A program made the position numbers and the translations under genes. From positions 372,001 to 436,000 of the forward strand of contig NKIN01000002.1 in assembly GCA_002255905.1 (NCBI GenBank): 64,000 nucleotides of DNA. The letters are read 5' to 3'. This stretch comes from Burkholderiales bacterium PBB1 (GTDB taxonomy: Bacteria; Pseudomonadota; Gammaproteobacteria; Burkholderiales; Burkholderiaceae_C). The notes under the pieces are model-generated. The model made no database searches. It was given only the letters and a program-made list of their open reading frames with translations, and was not told where the DNA came from. How positions within the stretch are numbered: the first letter of the stretch is position 1; every line of letters starts with the position of its first letter. Shown here one piece after another: positions 18,303 to 27,611 of this stretch.

Positions 18303-18769
18303 CAGGCCACCTGCGCGATCAGTTCGATCTCGACGCAGGCGCCGAGCGGGATCTGTGCCACGCCGAAGGCACTGCGCGCATGCGCGCCCTTGTCGCCGAA
18401 CACCGCGGCCAGGAGTTCCGAGCAGCCGTTGGTCACCAGGTGCTGCTCGGTGTAGCTGCCCGTGCTGTTGACCAGGCTCATCACCTTGACGATGCGGTCC
18501 ACCCGATTCAGGTCGCCGATGGCCGCGTGCAGCGTACCCAGCAGGTCGATGGCCACCGCGCGCGCGGCCTGCTGGCCAGTGGCGGTGTCCATGTTCAGGC
18601 CGAGCTGGCCGACCCACGGCTTGCCGTCACGCTTGGCGATGTGGCCGGACAAAAAGACCAGGTTGCCGCTGCGCACGAACGGCAGGTAGGCCGCCGCAGG
18701 AACGGCCAGCGGCGGCAAGGTGATGCCCAGGTCTTTCAGGCGGTCGTAGACGGACGAAGGTGCAGACAT
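18302..18769 (-). CDS. RidA/YjgF-family protein
   Basis: A 155-residue protein of the RidA/YER057c/UK114 family, trimeric enamine/imine deaminases that protect PLP enzymes. It belongs to the longer subfamily whose members begin SSVYDRLKDLGITLPP. The motifs LVFLSGHIAKRDGKP, RIVKVMSLVNSTGSY and RSAFGVAQIPLGACVEIELIA are clear. The usual catalytic arginine of RidA (normally in RxxVxVxxLP) corresponds to the ARSAFGVAQIPLG region, so activity is plausible. Divergent from comEC with 51 bp between starts. Confidence 0.87.
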   Translation of the reverse strand: MSAPSSVYDRLKDLGITLPPLAVPAAAYLPFVRSGNLVFLSGHIAKRDGKPWVGQLGLNMDTATGQQAARAVAIDLLGTLHAAIGDLNRVDRIVKVMSLVNSTGSYTEQHLVTNGCSELLAAVFGDKGAHARSAFGVAQIPLGACVEIELIAQVA

Positions 18770-18820
18770 GGGGGGTGCCAAAGGCTGGGAAAAGCACCCG
18801 TAAATCCTACACTGCAGCGC

Positions 18821-21337
18821 ATGCCTGACACCCGTGCCGACCATGCCGCAAGCACTGGCTGGCGGCTTGCGATCTGGACTGCGGCATGGCCTGTGGGTGC
18901 CGCATGGCAGTTGCGGGAGTTCGCACTGCAGCCATGGTGGGTGTACGCCGCCTGCATGGCCCTCGGGGCGCTGCTCGCCGCATCGATCTTCTGGCGCCGC
19001 GATGTGGCGGCCTGCGTCGGGCTGGCGGTCGGCTTGGCGCTGCTGTCCTACGGTGTGACTGGCGGCCGTGCATCGGCGAGGCTGGCCGACGCGCTGCCCG
19101 CGACGCTCGAAGCCCGCGATCTGCAGATCACCGGTGTGGTTGCCAGCCTGCCGCAGCGCACCGCCAACGGGCTGCGGTTTCGCTTTGAGGTCGAGCAGGC
19201 CGCGCTCGGTGGGCAGGCGGTTGCCGTGCCGTCGGTCGTCTCGCTGGGCTGGTACCACGGCTTCGATGACGACTCGACGCTGTCTGCCGCTCAGCTCGAA
19301 CTGCGCGCCGGCCAGCGCTGGCGCTTCACGGTTCGCCTGCGCCGCCCGCACGGCCTGGCCAACCCGCACGGTTTCGACCAGGAGCTGCGCTGGTTCGAAG
19401 AAGGTGTGCGCGCCACCGGTTCTGTGCGCGATGCGCCTGCGCCGCAGCTGATCGATCGTGCGGTCGCGCATCCGGTCGAGCGGCTGCGCCAGCGTGCGCG
19501 AGATGCCATCGACGCCGCGGTGCCCGAGCCGCGCGTGGCCGGTGTGCTGACGGCGTTGGCGGTGGGCGATCAGTCGGCGATCGAACGTGACGATTGGGAG
19601 CTGTTTCGCCGCAGCGGGATCTCGCACCTGGTGTCGGTCAGTGGGGTTCACGTCACGATGTTCGGCTGGCTGGCCGCTGTGCTCCTCGGGGCCGGCTGGC
19701 GGCGCAGCGTGTCGGCCATGGCGTGGGTGCCTGCGCCCACCGCGGCGCTGTGGGGCGGGTTCGGGGTGGCGCTGGCCTATGCGGTGTTCTCGGGTTGGGG
19801 GGTGCCGGCGCAACGCACGGTGTGGATGCTGGGGGCGGTCACGCTGCTGCGCAGTGCCGGTGTGCGCTGGCCCTGGCCGCTGGTGCTGCTGATCGCAGCC
19901 AACGTGGTCACACTGGTCGATCCGTGGGCGCTGCTGCAGCCAGGTTTCTGGCTGTCGTTCGCGGCGGTGGGCCTGTTGATGGTGTCAGGCCAGGCCGATA
20001 CCACCCCGCCCGAGATCGCATCGCACGGCCCCGACGAACTGGCACCTGGCGGGTTACCGGCCTGGCGGCGCGCGCTCGCCGCAGTGCGGGGCGCCGTGGT
20101 CGGCGGCGTGCGCACCCAGCTGGTGGCGACGCTGGGCCTCGCGCCACTGACGCTGGTGTTCTTTCAGCAGCTGTCGTTGATCGGCTTCGTGGCCAACCTG
20201 ATTGCGATCCCGCTGGTCACGCTGGTCATCACGCCGCTGGCGCTGCTGGGGTGCATCGTGCCGATGCTGTGGAACGTGGCCGCGGCCGCCGTGTCCCTGC
20301 TCACCACCTGGCTGGGCTGGCTGGCCAGTGCGCCGGGCGTGCTGTGGTCGGTGGGCGCCGCGCCGTGGTGGGCGCAAGCGGCAGGCTTGTTGGGTGCGGT
20401 GCTGCTGGTGATGCCGCTACCTTGGCGTCTGCGGGCTCTGGCGCTGCCGCTGGCCTGGCCGCTGTGTCTGCCGCCCCAACAGGTGCCGCCGCCTGGCCAG
20501 TTCGAACTGGTGGCAGTCGATGTGGGGCAGGGCACGGCGGTGCTCGTTCGAACGCACCGGCATCTGCTGGTCTACGACAGCGGCCCGCAGTACGCGCCGG
20601 ATGTCGATGCCGGGCAGCGTGTGCTGCTGCCGCTGCTGCGCGCGCGGGGCGAGCAGCGCATCGACACGCTGATGCTGAGCCACCGCGACAGCGATCATGT
20701 GGGTGGGGCGTCGAGTCTGCTGCAGAGCCTGCCGATCGCCGAGCTGACGAGTTCGATCGAGGACACGCATCCCCTGCGTCTGCAGGCGCGCCAGCTTGGC
20801 ATCCCGTTGCGCCGCTGTGAAGCGGGGCAACGCTGGGAATGGGATGGCGTGCGCTTCGAGGTGCTGCACCCGGCGGAGGGCGACTATGCGTCGACACAGC
20901 GCTCGAACGCGATGTCGTGCGTGTTGAAAGTCCAAGGCATGGCGCAGGGCGCGTCGGGGGTCGATGGCAGCGCTCTGCTGACGGGCGACATCGAGCGCGA
21001 GCAGGAAATCCGGTTGCTCAGGGAGCGCCCCGAGGCCCTGCGCAGTGCGGTGCTGATCGTGCCTCACCACGGCAGCAAGACGTCGTCGACCGCGGCGTTT
21101 CTGGACGCGGTGGCGCCGCAGGTCGCGGTGTTTCAGGCCGGGCACCTGAACCGCTACGGGCATCCGGCCGACGAGGTGATGGCGCGCTACCGCGAGCGCA
21201 ACATCGCCCGCATCGACAGCCCGTCGTGTGGCGCGTGGAGCTGGCGCAGTGGCGTCGACCGCGATGCCCAGCCAGCCATCTGCGAGCGTGCCGAGGCTCG
21301 CCGGTACTGGCACTGGCGGCCGGATCCGCTGCCGTGA
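18821..21337 (+). CDS. comEC: ComEC/Rec2 family DNA-uptake channel protein
   Basis: Inner-membrane channel for single-stranded DNA import in natural transformation. The 838-residue protein has the three family parts. An N-terminal DUF4131/OB region lies at about residues 1-180. The competence membrane domain carries the hallmark SHLVSVSGVHVTMFGW near residue 270 and many hydrophobic helices. A C-terminal metallo-beta-lactamase-like domain shows SHRDSDHVGG, the GDIE motif and VPHHGSKTSS. The reading frame is intact and full length, so DNA uptake is possible if the pilus genes exist elsewhere. Confidence 0.93.
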   Translation: MPDTRADHAASTGWRLAIWTAAWPVGAAWQLREFALQPWWVYAACMALGALLAASIFWRRDVAACVGLAVGLALLSYGVTGGRASARLADALPATLEARDLQITGVVASLPQRTANGLRFRFEVEQAALGGQAVAVPSVVSLGWYHGFDDDSTLSAAQLELRAGQRWRFTVRLRRPHGLANPHGFDQELRWFEEGVRATGSVRDAPAPQLIDRAVAHPVERLRQRARDAIDAAVPEPRVAGVLTALAVGDQSAIERDDWELFRRSGISHLVSVSGVHVTMFGWLAAVLLGAGWRRSVSAMAWVPAPTAALWGGFGVALAYAVFSGWGVPAQRTVWMLGAVTLLRSAGVRWPWPLVLLIAANVVTLVDPWALLQPGFWLSFAAVGLLMVSGQADTTPPEIASHGPDELAPGGLPAWRRALAAVRGAVVGGVRTQLVATLGLAPLTLVFFQQLSLIGFVANLIAIPLVTLVITPLALLGCIVPMLWNVAAAAVSLLTTWLGWLASAPGVLWSVGAAPWWAQAAGLLGAVLLVMPLPWRLRALALPLAWPLCLPPQQVPPPGQFELVAVDVGQGTAVLVRTHRHLLVYDSGPQYAPDVDAGQRVLLPLLRARGEQRIDTLMLSHRDSDHVGGASSLLQSLPIAELTSSIEDTHPLRLQARQLGIPLRRCEAGQRWEWDGVRFEVLHPAEGDYASTQRSNAMSCVLKVQGMAQGASGVDGSALLTGDIEREQEIRLLRERPEALRSAVLIVPHHGSKTSSTAAFLDAVAPQVAVFQAGHLNRYGHPADEVMARYRERNIARIDSPSCGAWSWRSGVDRDAQPAICERAEARRYWHWRPDPLP

Positions 21338-21453
21338 CCCGCACTGCGTGCATGATCGGGTAGGCCCCTTGGACCGTGGGCGCCGACCTGACGCCCTGTT
21401 TTGGGGCGCGAATGGCCTGAATGTTGCTTCCCTGGTCTTGAGGAGTGATGCCG

Positions 21454-22890
21454 ATGAGATCAAGTTTTGACGAGATGCAGGCCACCAGCACCGAGGTGCG
21501 TGCGCATTACCGCGGCTACGAACAGTGGCTGGCACAACAACCCGGCGACGTGATGAAGTCGCGCCGCGAAGAGGCGGAAATGATCTTCCGCCGTGTCGGC
21601 ATCACCTTCGCGGTGTACGGCGCCAAGGACGAGGACGGCTCGGGCACCGAGCGGCTGATCCCGTTCGACCTGATACCCAGAGTGATTCCGTCACACGAGT
21701 GGATCGAGATGGAAAAGGGCCTGCGCCAGCGCGTGGTGGCGCTGAACCGGTTCATCCATGACGTCTATCACGACCAGGAGATCATCAAGGCGGGCATCGT
21801 CCCTGGCGACCAGATCTTCAAGAACGCGCAGTTCCGGCCCGAGATGATGGGTGTCGATGTGCCGTGCGGCGTCTATTCGCACATCGCCGGCATCGACATC
21901 GTGCGCGCCGGCAATGCCGACGGCACCGGCAGCTACTACGTGCTCGAGGACAACCTGCGCGTGCCCAGCGGCGTGAGCTACATGCTCGAGAACCGCAAGA
22001 TGATGATGCGGCTGTTCCCTGAACTGTTCAGCCAGCACCGCGTCGAGCCGGTGGCGCACTACCCCGACATGCTGCTCGAGACCCTGCGCGCGGTGGCGCC
22101 GGCATCGGTCAACGAGCCGACCGTGGTGGTGCTGACCCCGGGCATGTACAACAGCGCCTACTTCGAGCACGCCTTCCTGGCGCAGCAGATGGGGGTCGAA
22201 CTGGTCGAGGGGCAAGACCTGTTCGTCAAGGACAACTTCGTCTACATGCGCACCACGCAAGGGCCGAAGCGGGTCGACGTGATCTACCGCCGGCTCGACG
22301 ACGACTTTCTCGACCCGACCGTGTTCCGTCCCGATTCGACACTCGGTTGCGCCGGACTGCTGGGCGCGTACCGCGCGGGCAACGTTACCTTGTCGAACGC
22401 GATCGGCACCGGCGTGGCCGACGACAAGTCGATCTACCCGTACGTGCCGAAGATGATCGAGTTCTATCTTGGCGAGAAGCCGATCCTGAACAACGTGCCG
22501 ACCTACCTGTGCCGCGAACCGGGCGACCTGAAATACGTGCTCGATCACCTGCCCGAACTGGTGGTCAAGGAGGTGCACGGTGCCGGCGGCTACGGCATGC
22601 TGGTCGGCCCGGCCTCCACCAAGGCCGAGATCGCCGAGTTCCGCGCCGTGCTCGAGGCCAACCCCACCGGCTACATCGCGCAGCCGACGCTTGCGCTGTC
22701 CACCTGCCCGACCTTTGTCGAATCGGGTATCGCGCCACGCCACATCGACCTGCGGCCCTTCGTGCTCAGCGGCAAGACGGTGCAGATGGTGCCCGGCGGT
22801 TTGACCCGCGTCGCGCTGAAGGAAGGTTCGCTGGTCGTCAATTCGTCCCAGGGTGGCGGCACCAAGGACACCTGGGTACTGGAAGCATGA
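21454..22890 (+). CDS. Circularly permuted ATP-grasp protein (type 2), amidoligase cluster
   Basis: A 478-residue member of the circularly permuted ATP-grasp family (DUF404/DUF407), a predicted peptide ligase that would activate a carboxylate with ATP. Recognisable segments are RREEAEMIFRRVGITFAVYG, YYVLEDNLRVPSGVSYMLENR, VVVLTPGMYNSAYFEHAFLAQQMGV, ELVVKEVHGAGGYGMLVGP (the ATP-grasp lysine/glycine loop) and the closing SSQGGGTKDTWVLE. AGGAG before the ATG at 21454 decides the start against GTG 21445 and ATG 21448. It is the first of five genes encoding ATP-grasp, alpha-E and transglutaminase proteins. Confidence 0.93.
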   Translation: MRSSFDEMQATSTEVRAHYRGYEQWLAQQPGDVMKSRREEAEMIFRRVGITFAVYGAKDEDGSGTERLIPFDLIPRVIPSHEWIEMEKGLRQRVVALNRFIHDVYHDQEIIKAGIVPGDQIFKNAQFRPEMMGVDVPCGVYSHIAGIDIVRAGNADGTGSYYVLEDNLRVPSGVSYMLENRKMMMRLFPELFSQHRVEPVAHYPDMLLETLRAVAPASVNEPTVVVLTPGMYNSAYFEHAFLAQQMGVELVEGQDLFVKDNFVYMRTTQGPKRVDVIYRRLDDDFLDPTVFRPDSTLGCAGLLGAYRAGNVTLSNAIGTGVADDKSIYPYVPKMIEFYLGEKPILNNVPTYLCREPGDLKYVLDHLPELVVKEVHGAGGYGMLVGPASTKAEIAEFRAVLEANPTGYIAQPTLALSTCPTFVESGIAPRHIDLRPFVLSGKTVQMVPGGLTRVALKEGSLVVNSSQGGGTKDTWVLEA

Positions 22891-23005
22891 GGCCCCCCAG
22901 TCGCTTTGCTCCTGCCCCCAAGGGGCGCCACCCAGCGGCCCGGCCAAGCCGGTTCCGCGGGCGTTGCTTGATGGGTGGCTTCGCTTCGCTTGCCCCGTTG
23001 GAGAG
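22889..23005. repeat. G+C-rich dispersed intergenic repeat, apparently full-length copy
   Basis: The spacer between the ATP-grasp and alpha-E genes is almost entirely a C-rich/G-rich element with CCCCCAAGGGGCGCC and the stem GGCCCGGCCAAGCCGG. Fragments of similar sequence recur near 31470 and 59180-59250. I know elements of this style from intergenic regions of Burkholderiales chromosomes. It may act as a hairpin that tunes operon mRNA. Confidence 0.5.
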
Positions 23006-23010
23006 TTCAG

Positions 23011-24018
23011 ATGCTGTCTAGGACTGCTGATCACCTTTTCTGGATGGCGCGCTACATGGAGCGCGCCGAGAACACCGCGCGCATGCTCGATGTCAATTAC
23101 CAGACCTCGCTGCTGCCGCAATCGGCCGATGCCGCCGAGCAGGGCTGGAAGGGCCTGCTCAGCATCTCCGAACTGAGTGGCGACTTCGCTTCGCGCTATG
23201 GCGCCGTGACTGCTCGCAACGTCATGGAGTACATGGTGAGCGACCCTCAGAACGGCTCGAGCATCCGCAGCTGCCTGATGGCCGCTCGCGAGAATGCCCG
23301 TGCGGTGCGCGGCACGCTGACCACCGAGGTCTGGGAAACACAGAACCAGACCTGGCTCGAGTTTCAGCGCATGGTCACCGACGGCGCGTTCCTGAAGGAC
23401 CCGGGGGCGGCCTTCGAATGGGTCAAGTTCCGCTCCCACCTGTCGCGTGGCGTGACGGTGGGCACCATGCTGCAGGATGACGCGTTCCACTTCCTTCGCA
23501 TCGGCAGCTTTCTCGAACGGGCCGACAACACCGCGCGGCTGCTCGACGTGAAGTTCCACGCGGTCGAGAGCGAATTCTTCGGTGGACCCGATGGCATGAG
23601 CCAATCACAGAGCCAGTCTCAAGGCGACGCGCCGGTCAGCGGCCGCGATGTCGAGTACGACTTCTATCACTGGTCGGCGATCCTGCGATCGGTCTCGGGC
23701 TTCGAGGTCTATCGCAAGGTCTACCGCAACGTGATCCGGCCCGAGAAGGTGGCCGAGTTGCTGATCCTGCGGCCGGACATGCCGCGTTCGCTGGCGGCCT
23801 GCACGCAGGAGGTGCTGTCGAACCTGACGATGATCGCCAACGAGCAGTCCAGCGAGACCCTGCGCCGCGCCGGCCGCCTGCGGGCCGATCTGCAATACGG
23901 TCGCATCGACGAGATCCTGGAGACCGGTCTGCATGCGTACCTGACGCAATTTCTCGAGCGCGTGGGCACGCTGGGCGTGGGCATCAGCCGCGATTTCCTG
24001 GTGCCGGTTCAGTCCTGA
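23011..24018 (+). CDS. Alpha-E domain protein (DUF403), amidoligase cluster
   Basis: A 335-residue all-helical protein of the alpha-E family. The start MLSRTADHLFWMARYMERAENTARMLD is the signature, repeated in weaker form at about residues 163-182 (FLRIGSFLERADNTARLLDVK), which suggests an internal duplication. The function is not established. Alpha-E proteins almost always accompany ATP-grasp and transglutaminase partners and are thought to assist the ligase or bind its product. GAGAG lies a few bases before the ATG. It follows the ATP-grasp gene after the repeat-filled 120-bp spacer. Confidence 0.92.
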   Translation: MLSRTADHLFWMARYMERAENTARMLDVNYQTSLLPQSADAAEQGWKGLLSISELSGDFASRYGAVTARNVMEYMVSDPQNGSSIRSCLMAARENARAVRGTLTTEVWETQNQTWLEFQRMVTDGAFLKDPGAAFEWVKFRSHLSRGVTVGTMLQDDAFHFLRIGSFLERADNTARLLDVKFHAVESEFFGGPDGMSQSQSQSQGDAPVSGRDVEYDFYHWSAILRSVSGFEVYRKVYRNVIRPEKVAELLILRPDMPRSLAACTQEVLSNLTMIANEQSSETLRRAGRLRADLQYGRIDEILETGLHAYLTQFLERVGTLGVGISRDFLVPVQS

Positions 24019-24112
24019 GTTTTCGATCCCGTTGTCGGTGGCAACGGCGTTCCTTCATCTGCTTGACGCTTTTCTTCGGCACACATCGCCCGTGCCCTCC
24101 CTGGAGTCCTGA

Positions 24113-27100
24113 ATGTCCATCCATGTCGCGCTGAACCATGTGACGCATTACCGCTACGACCGGCCCATCAACCTGGGCCCACAGGTCGTTCGCTTGCGTC
24201 CAGCGCCTCATTCGCGCACCCGCATCCTGAGCTACTCGATGCGGGTCGAGCCGGCCACGCATTTCATCAACTGGCAACAAGACCCGCAGTCGAACTACCT
24301 CGCCCGCCTGGTGTTCCCGGACAAGACCACCTCGTTTCGCATCGAGGTCGATCTGGTGGCCGAGATGTCGGTGCTCAATCCGTTCGACTTCTTCCTCGAA
24401 CCGTCGGCTGAGCACTATCCCTTCAAGTACGAGCCCGAGGTCGAGACCGAACTGACGCCTTATCTGGCGAAGGCCGAGGCCACGCCGCTGTTCCAGGCCT
24501 ACCTCGACGCCTGGCGCGAGCGCCTTGCCAGCAAGAAGACGCCGATGAACAACTTCCTGGTCGACGTGAACCAGCAGTTGCAAAAGGACATCGGCTACAC
24601 GATCCGCATGGAACCCGGTGTGCAGACGCCCGAGGAAACGCTGGTGAACAAGCTCGGCTCGTGCCGCGACACCGGCTGGCTGCTGGTGCAGCTGATGCGC
24701 CACCTCGGCGTGGCGGCGCGCTTCGTCTCGGGTTACCTGATCCAGCTGAAGAGCGACGTGAAATCGCTCGACGGCCCGAGCGGCACCGAGATCGATTTCA
24801 CCGATCTTCACGCGTGGTGCGAGGTGTTTCTGCCCGGCGCAGGCTGGATCGGCCTCGACCCCACGTCGGGCCTGCTGGCTGGCGAAGGCCACATCCCGCT
24901 GGCCTGCTCGCCCGACCCGTCGTCGGCGGCGCCGGTCAGCGGTGCGATCGACGAGTGCGAGACCGAGTTCGAGCACAGCATGAGCGTCACCCGGATCTGG
25001 GAGGCCCCGCGTGTCACCTTGCCGTACACCGACGCGCAATGGGAAGGCATCGAAGCGTTGGGGCACCGGGTCGATCTGGACCTGCGCCGCAACGATGTGC
25101 GACTCACGCAAGGCGGCGAGCCGACCTTCGTGTCGGTCGACGACCGTGATGGTGCCGAATGGAATACCGAGGCCATGGGCCCGACCAAGCGGCTGTTGAG
25201 CGCCGACCTGATGGACAAGCTGCGCCTGAAGTACGGCGACGGCGGCCTGCTGCACTACGGGCAGGGCAAGTGGTACCCCGGCGAGCAGCTGCCGCGCTGG
25301 TCGCTGAACCTGTACTGGCGCAAGGACCGCGAGCCGATCTGGACGCACCCTGAATTGTTCGCCAACGAGCGCAAGGATTACGAGGTCACCGACGCGCAGG
25401 CGCACAAGTTTCTGAGCGGCGTGGCGCGTCGCCTCGCGCTCGACCCGAAGTTCGTGTTCCCCGCGTACGAGGACACCTGGTACTACCTCTGGCGCGAACG
25501 CAAGCTGCCCACCAACGTCGATCCGTTCGACGCGCGGCTGTCCGATCCGATGGAGCGCGAGCGGCTGCGCAAGGTGTTCAGCCAGGGCCTGGAAAAGGTC
25601 GTGGGCCACGTGCTGCCCGTCGCTCGCGGCACGCTGGGCCAGCCTCGCTGGACCACCGGGCCGTGGTTCCTGCGTGCCGAGCGCTGCTACCTGGTGCCCG
25701 GCGATTCACCGCTGGGCTTCCGCCTGCCGCTGGACTCCCAGCCCTGGGCCAAGGAAGGCGACATGCCCTGGGTGTTGCCGGTCGATCAGACCCAGCCTTT
25801 CGCTCCGCTGCCACCCTACCGGCGGCTGCGCTTCGCGGCCACCGCGCCGAATGGCGCCTCCGAGGGTCACGGCGCATCGTCGGCGACAGCGTCTGCCAAC
25901 GGGTCGTCGGCGGGCTTTGCCGAGCGCTCGCGCGCGGCGCAAGGCCCTGACAAATCGGTGGCCAGCGCGCCCGCCAGCAGCCTGCGCGTGCCCGAGAAAT
26001 TCGAGTCGGCGGCCTGGATCAGCCGCACCGCGCTGTGCGCCGAGCCGCGCGGCGGTCGGCTCTATGTGTTCATGCCGCCGATGACCGCGCTGGAGGACTA
26101 CCTCGAGATCGTCGCAGCCGTCGAAGACACCGCCGTCGAGATGAAGCTGCCGCTGATTCTCGAAGGCTACGAACCGCCCCGTGATCCGCGCCTGTCCACG
26201 CTGCGCGTCACACCCGACCCAGGCGTCATCGAGGTCAACGTGCACCCGGCGCACAGCTGGGAGGAACTGGTCGATCAAACGACGCATCTCTATCAGAGCG
26301 CCCATGAAACCAGGCTCTCGACCGAGAAGTTCATGGTCGATGGCCGCCACACCGGCACCGGCGGCGGCAACCACTTCGTGCTCGGTGGCGCGACAGTGGC
26401 CGACTCTCCGTTCCTGCGCCGGCCCGATCTGCTGGCCAGCATGGTCGCCTACTGGCACAACCACCCGGCGCTCAGCTATTTGTTCTCGGGTCTGTTCGTC
26501 GGGCCGACCAGCCAGGCACCGCGTGTGGATGAAGCACGCAACGACTCGGTCTATGAAATCGAGGTGGCGTTCGCCGAGCTGCAGCGCGTCACCCGTGAGC
26601 AGGGCGACTATTGCCCGCCGTGGTTGATCGACCGCTTGCTGCGCAACCTGCTGATCGACGTGTCGGGCAACACACACCGCGCCGAGTTCTGCATTGACAA
26701 ACTCTATTCGCCCGACGGCCCGACCGGCCGGCTCGGACTGCTGGAAATGCGCGCCTTCGAGATGCCGCCGCACGCCCGCATGAGCCTGACACAGCAGCTG
26801 CTGATGCGTGCGCTGGTCTCGCGCTTCTGGAAGGAGCCGTACCGCCCGGCGCGCCTGAAGCGCTGGGGCACCGAACTGCACGATCGCTTCATGCTGCCGC
26901 ACTTCATCTCGCAAGACCTGAGCGATGTGATCGAGGAGCTGAACACCTTCGGCTACGCGATGAAGACCGACTGGTTCGCGCCGCATCTCAATTTCCGCTT
27001 TCCGCGCCTGGGTGACTTTGCGGTGCTGGGTGTCGAGGTTGAGTTGCGCCTGGCGCTCGAGCCCTGGCATGTGATGGGTGAGGAGGGCGCCTCCGGTGGC

Positions 27101-27550
27101 ACCGCACGCTACGTCGACTCGTCGGTCGAGCGGGTGCAACTGAAGGCGACCGGCCTGGTCGGTGACCGCCATGTGCTCACCTGCAACGGCCGGGTGGTGC
27201 CGATGCAGCCGACCGGCCAGGTGGGCGAGTTCGTCGGCGGGGTGCGCTACAAGGCGTGGAACCCGCCGTCGGCGTTGCACCCGACGATCGGGGTGCATGC
27301 CCCGCTGACGTTCGACCTGCTCGACACCTGGATGGGCCGCTCGATGGCCGGTTGCCAGTACCACGTCGCGCATCCCGGTGGTCGCAGCTACGACACCTTT
27401 CCGGTCAATGCCTTCGAGGCCGAGGCCCGTCGGCTGGCGCGCTTCTTCCGCACCGGTCATACGCCGGGCAAGATGCAGGTGCCCAAAGACGAGCGCAACC
27501 CGAACTACCCGTTCACCCTCGATCTGCGCCGAGCCACCAGCGCGTTCTGA
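24113..27550 (+). CDS. Large transglutaminase-like protein with DUF2126
   Basis: A 1145-residue two-part protein. The N-terminal third is a bacterial transglutaminase-like enzyme with an N-terminal beta domain (residues 1-80) and the papain-like triad Cys184 (GSCRDTGWL), His233 (DLHAWCEVF) and Asp249 (GLDPTSG). From about residue 320 the DUF2126 region runs to the C-terminus, with LTQGGEPTFVS, GKWYPGEQLPRW, HTGTGGGNHFVLGG and FEMPPHARM. The GGGNHFVLGG and acidic-rich segments resemble a glutamine-synthetase-like or ligase active site, in line with the proposed peptide modification. A Ser/Ala/Gly-rich linker lies at about residues 578-625. It is the third gene of the cluster. Confidence 0.92.
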   Translation: MSIHVALNHVTHYRYDRPINLGPQVVRLRPAPHSRTRILSYSMRVEPATHFINWQQDPQSNYLARLVFPDKTTSFRIEVDLVAEMSVLNPFDFFLEPSAEHYPFKYEPEVETELTPYLAKAEATPLFQAYLDAWRERLASKKTPMNNFLVDVNQQLQKDIGYTIRMEPGVQTPEETLVNKLGSCRDTGWLLVQLMRHLGVAARFVSGYLIQLKSDVKSLDGPSGTEIDFTDLHAWCEVFLPGAGWIGLDPTSGLLAGEGHIPLACSPDPSSAAPVSGAIDECETEFEHSMSVTRIWEAPRVTLPYTDAQWEGIEALGHRVDLDLRRNDVRLTQGGEPTFVSVDDRDGAEWNTEAMGPTKRLLSADLMDKLRLKYGDGGLLHYGQGKWYPGEQLPRWSLNLYWRKDREPIWTHPELFANERKDYEVTDAQAHKFLSGVARRLALDPKFVFPAYEDTWYYLWRERKLPTNVDPFDARLSDPMERERLRKVFSQGLEKVVGHVLPVARGTLGQPRWTTGPWFLRAERCYLVPGDSPLGFRLPLDSQPWAKEGDMPWVLPVDQTQPFAPLPPYRRLRFAATAPNGASEGHGASSATASANGSSAGFAERSRAAQGPDKSVASAPASSLRVPEKFESAAWISRTALCAEPRGGRLYVFMPPMTALEDYLEIVAAVEDTAVEMKLPLILEGYEPPRDPRLSTLRVTPDPGVIEVNVHPAHSWEELVDQTTHLYQSAHETRLSTEKFMVDGRHTGTGGGNHFVLGGATVADSPFLRRPDLLASMVAYWHNHPALSYLFSGLFVGPTSQAPRVDEARNDSVYEIEVAFAELQRVTREQGDYCPPWLIDRLLRNLLIDVSGNTHRAEFCIDKLYSPDGPTGRLGLLEMRAFEMPPHARMSLTQQLLMRALVSRFWKEPYRPARLKRWGTELHDRFMLPHFISQDLSDVIEELNTFGYAMKTDWFAPHLNFRFPRLGDFAVLGVEVELRLALEPWHVMGEEGASGGTARYVDSSVERVQLKATGLVGDRHVLTCNGRVVPMQPTGQVGEFVGGVRYKAWNPPSALHPTIGVHAPLTFDLLDTWMGRSMAGCQYHVAHPGGRSYDTFPVNAFEAEARRLARFFRTGHTPGKMQVPKDERNPNYPFTLDLRRATSAF

Positions 27551-27611
27551 GCGGTCCGAGGTCGTGGCGGCTCACGTATGACAATCGGTCGCATGAACAC
27601 GGTTGTCTGAC

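Noticed and set aside
21691-23604. A 637-codon minus-strand frame across the ATP-grasp and alpha-E genes
   Set aside because: It runs through two well-recognised genes on the other strand and has His/Asp/Val-rich shadow composition.
23984-27460. Long minus-strand frames opposite the DUF2126 gene
   Set aside because: Shadows of the 1145-residue transglutaminase/DUF2126 protein, whose catalytic triad is read on the plus strand.
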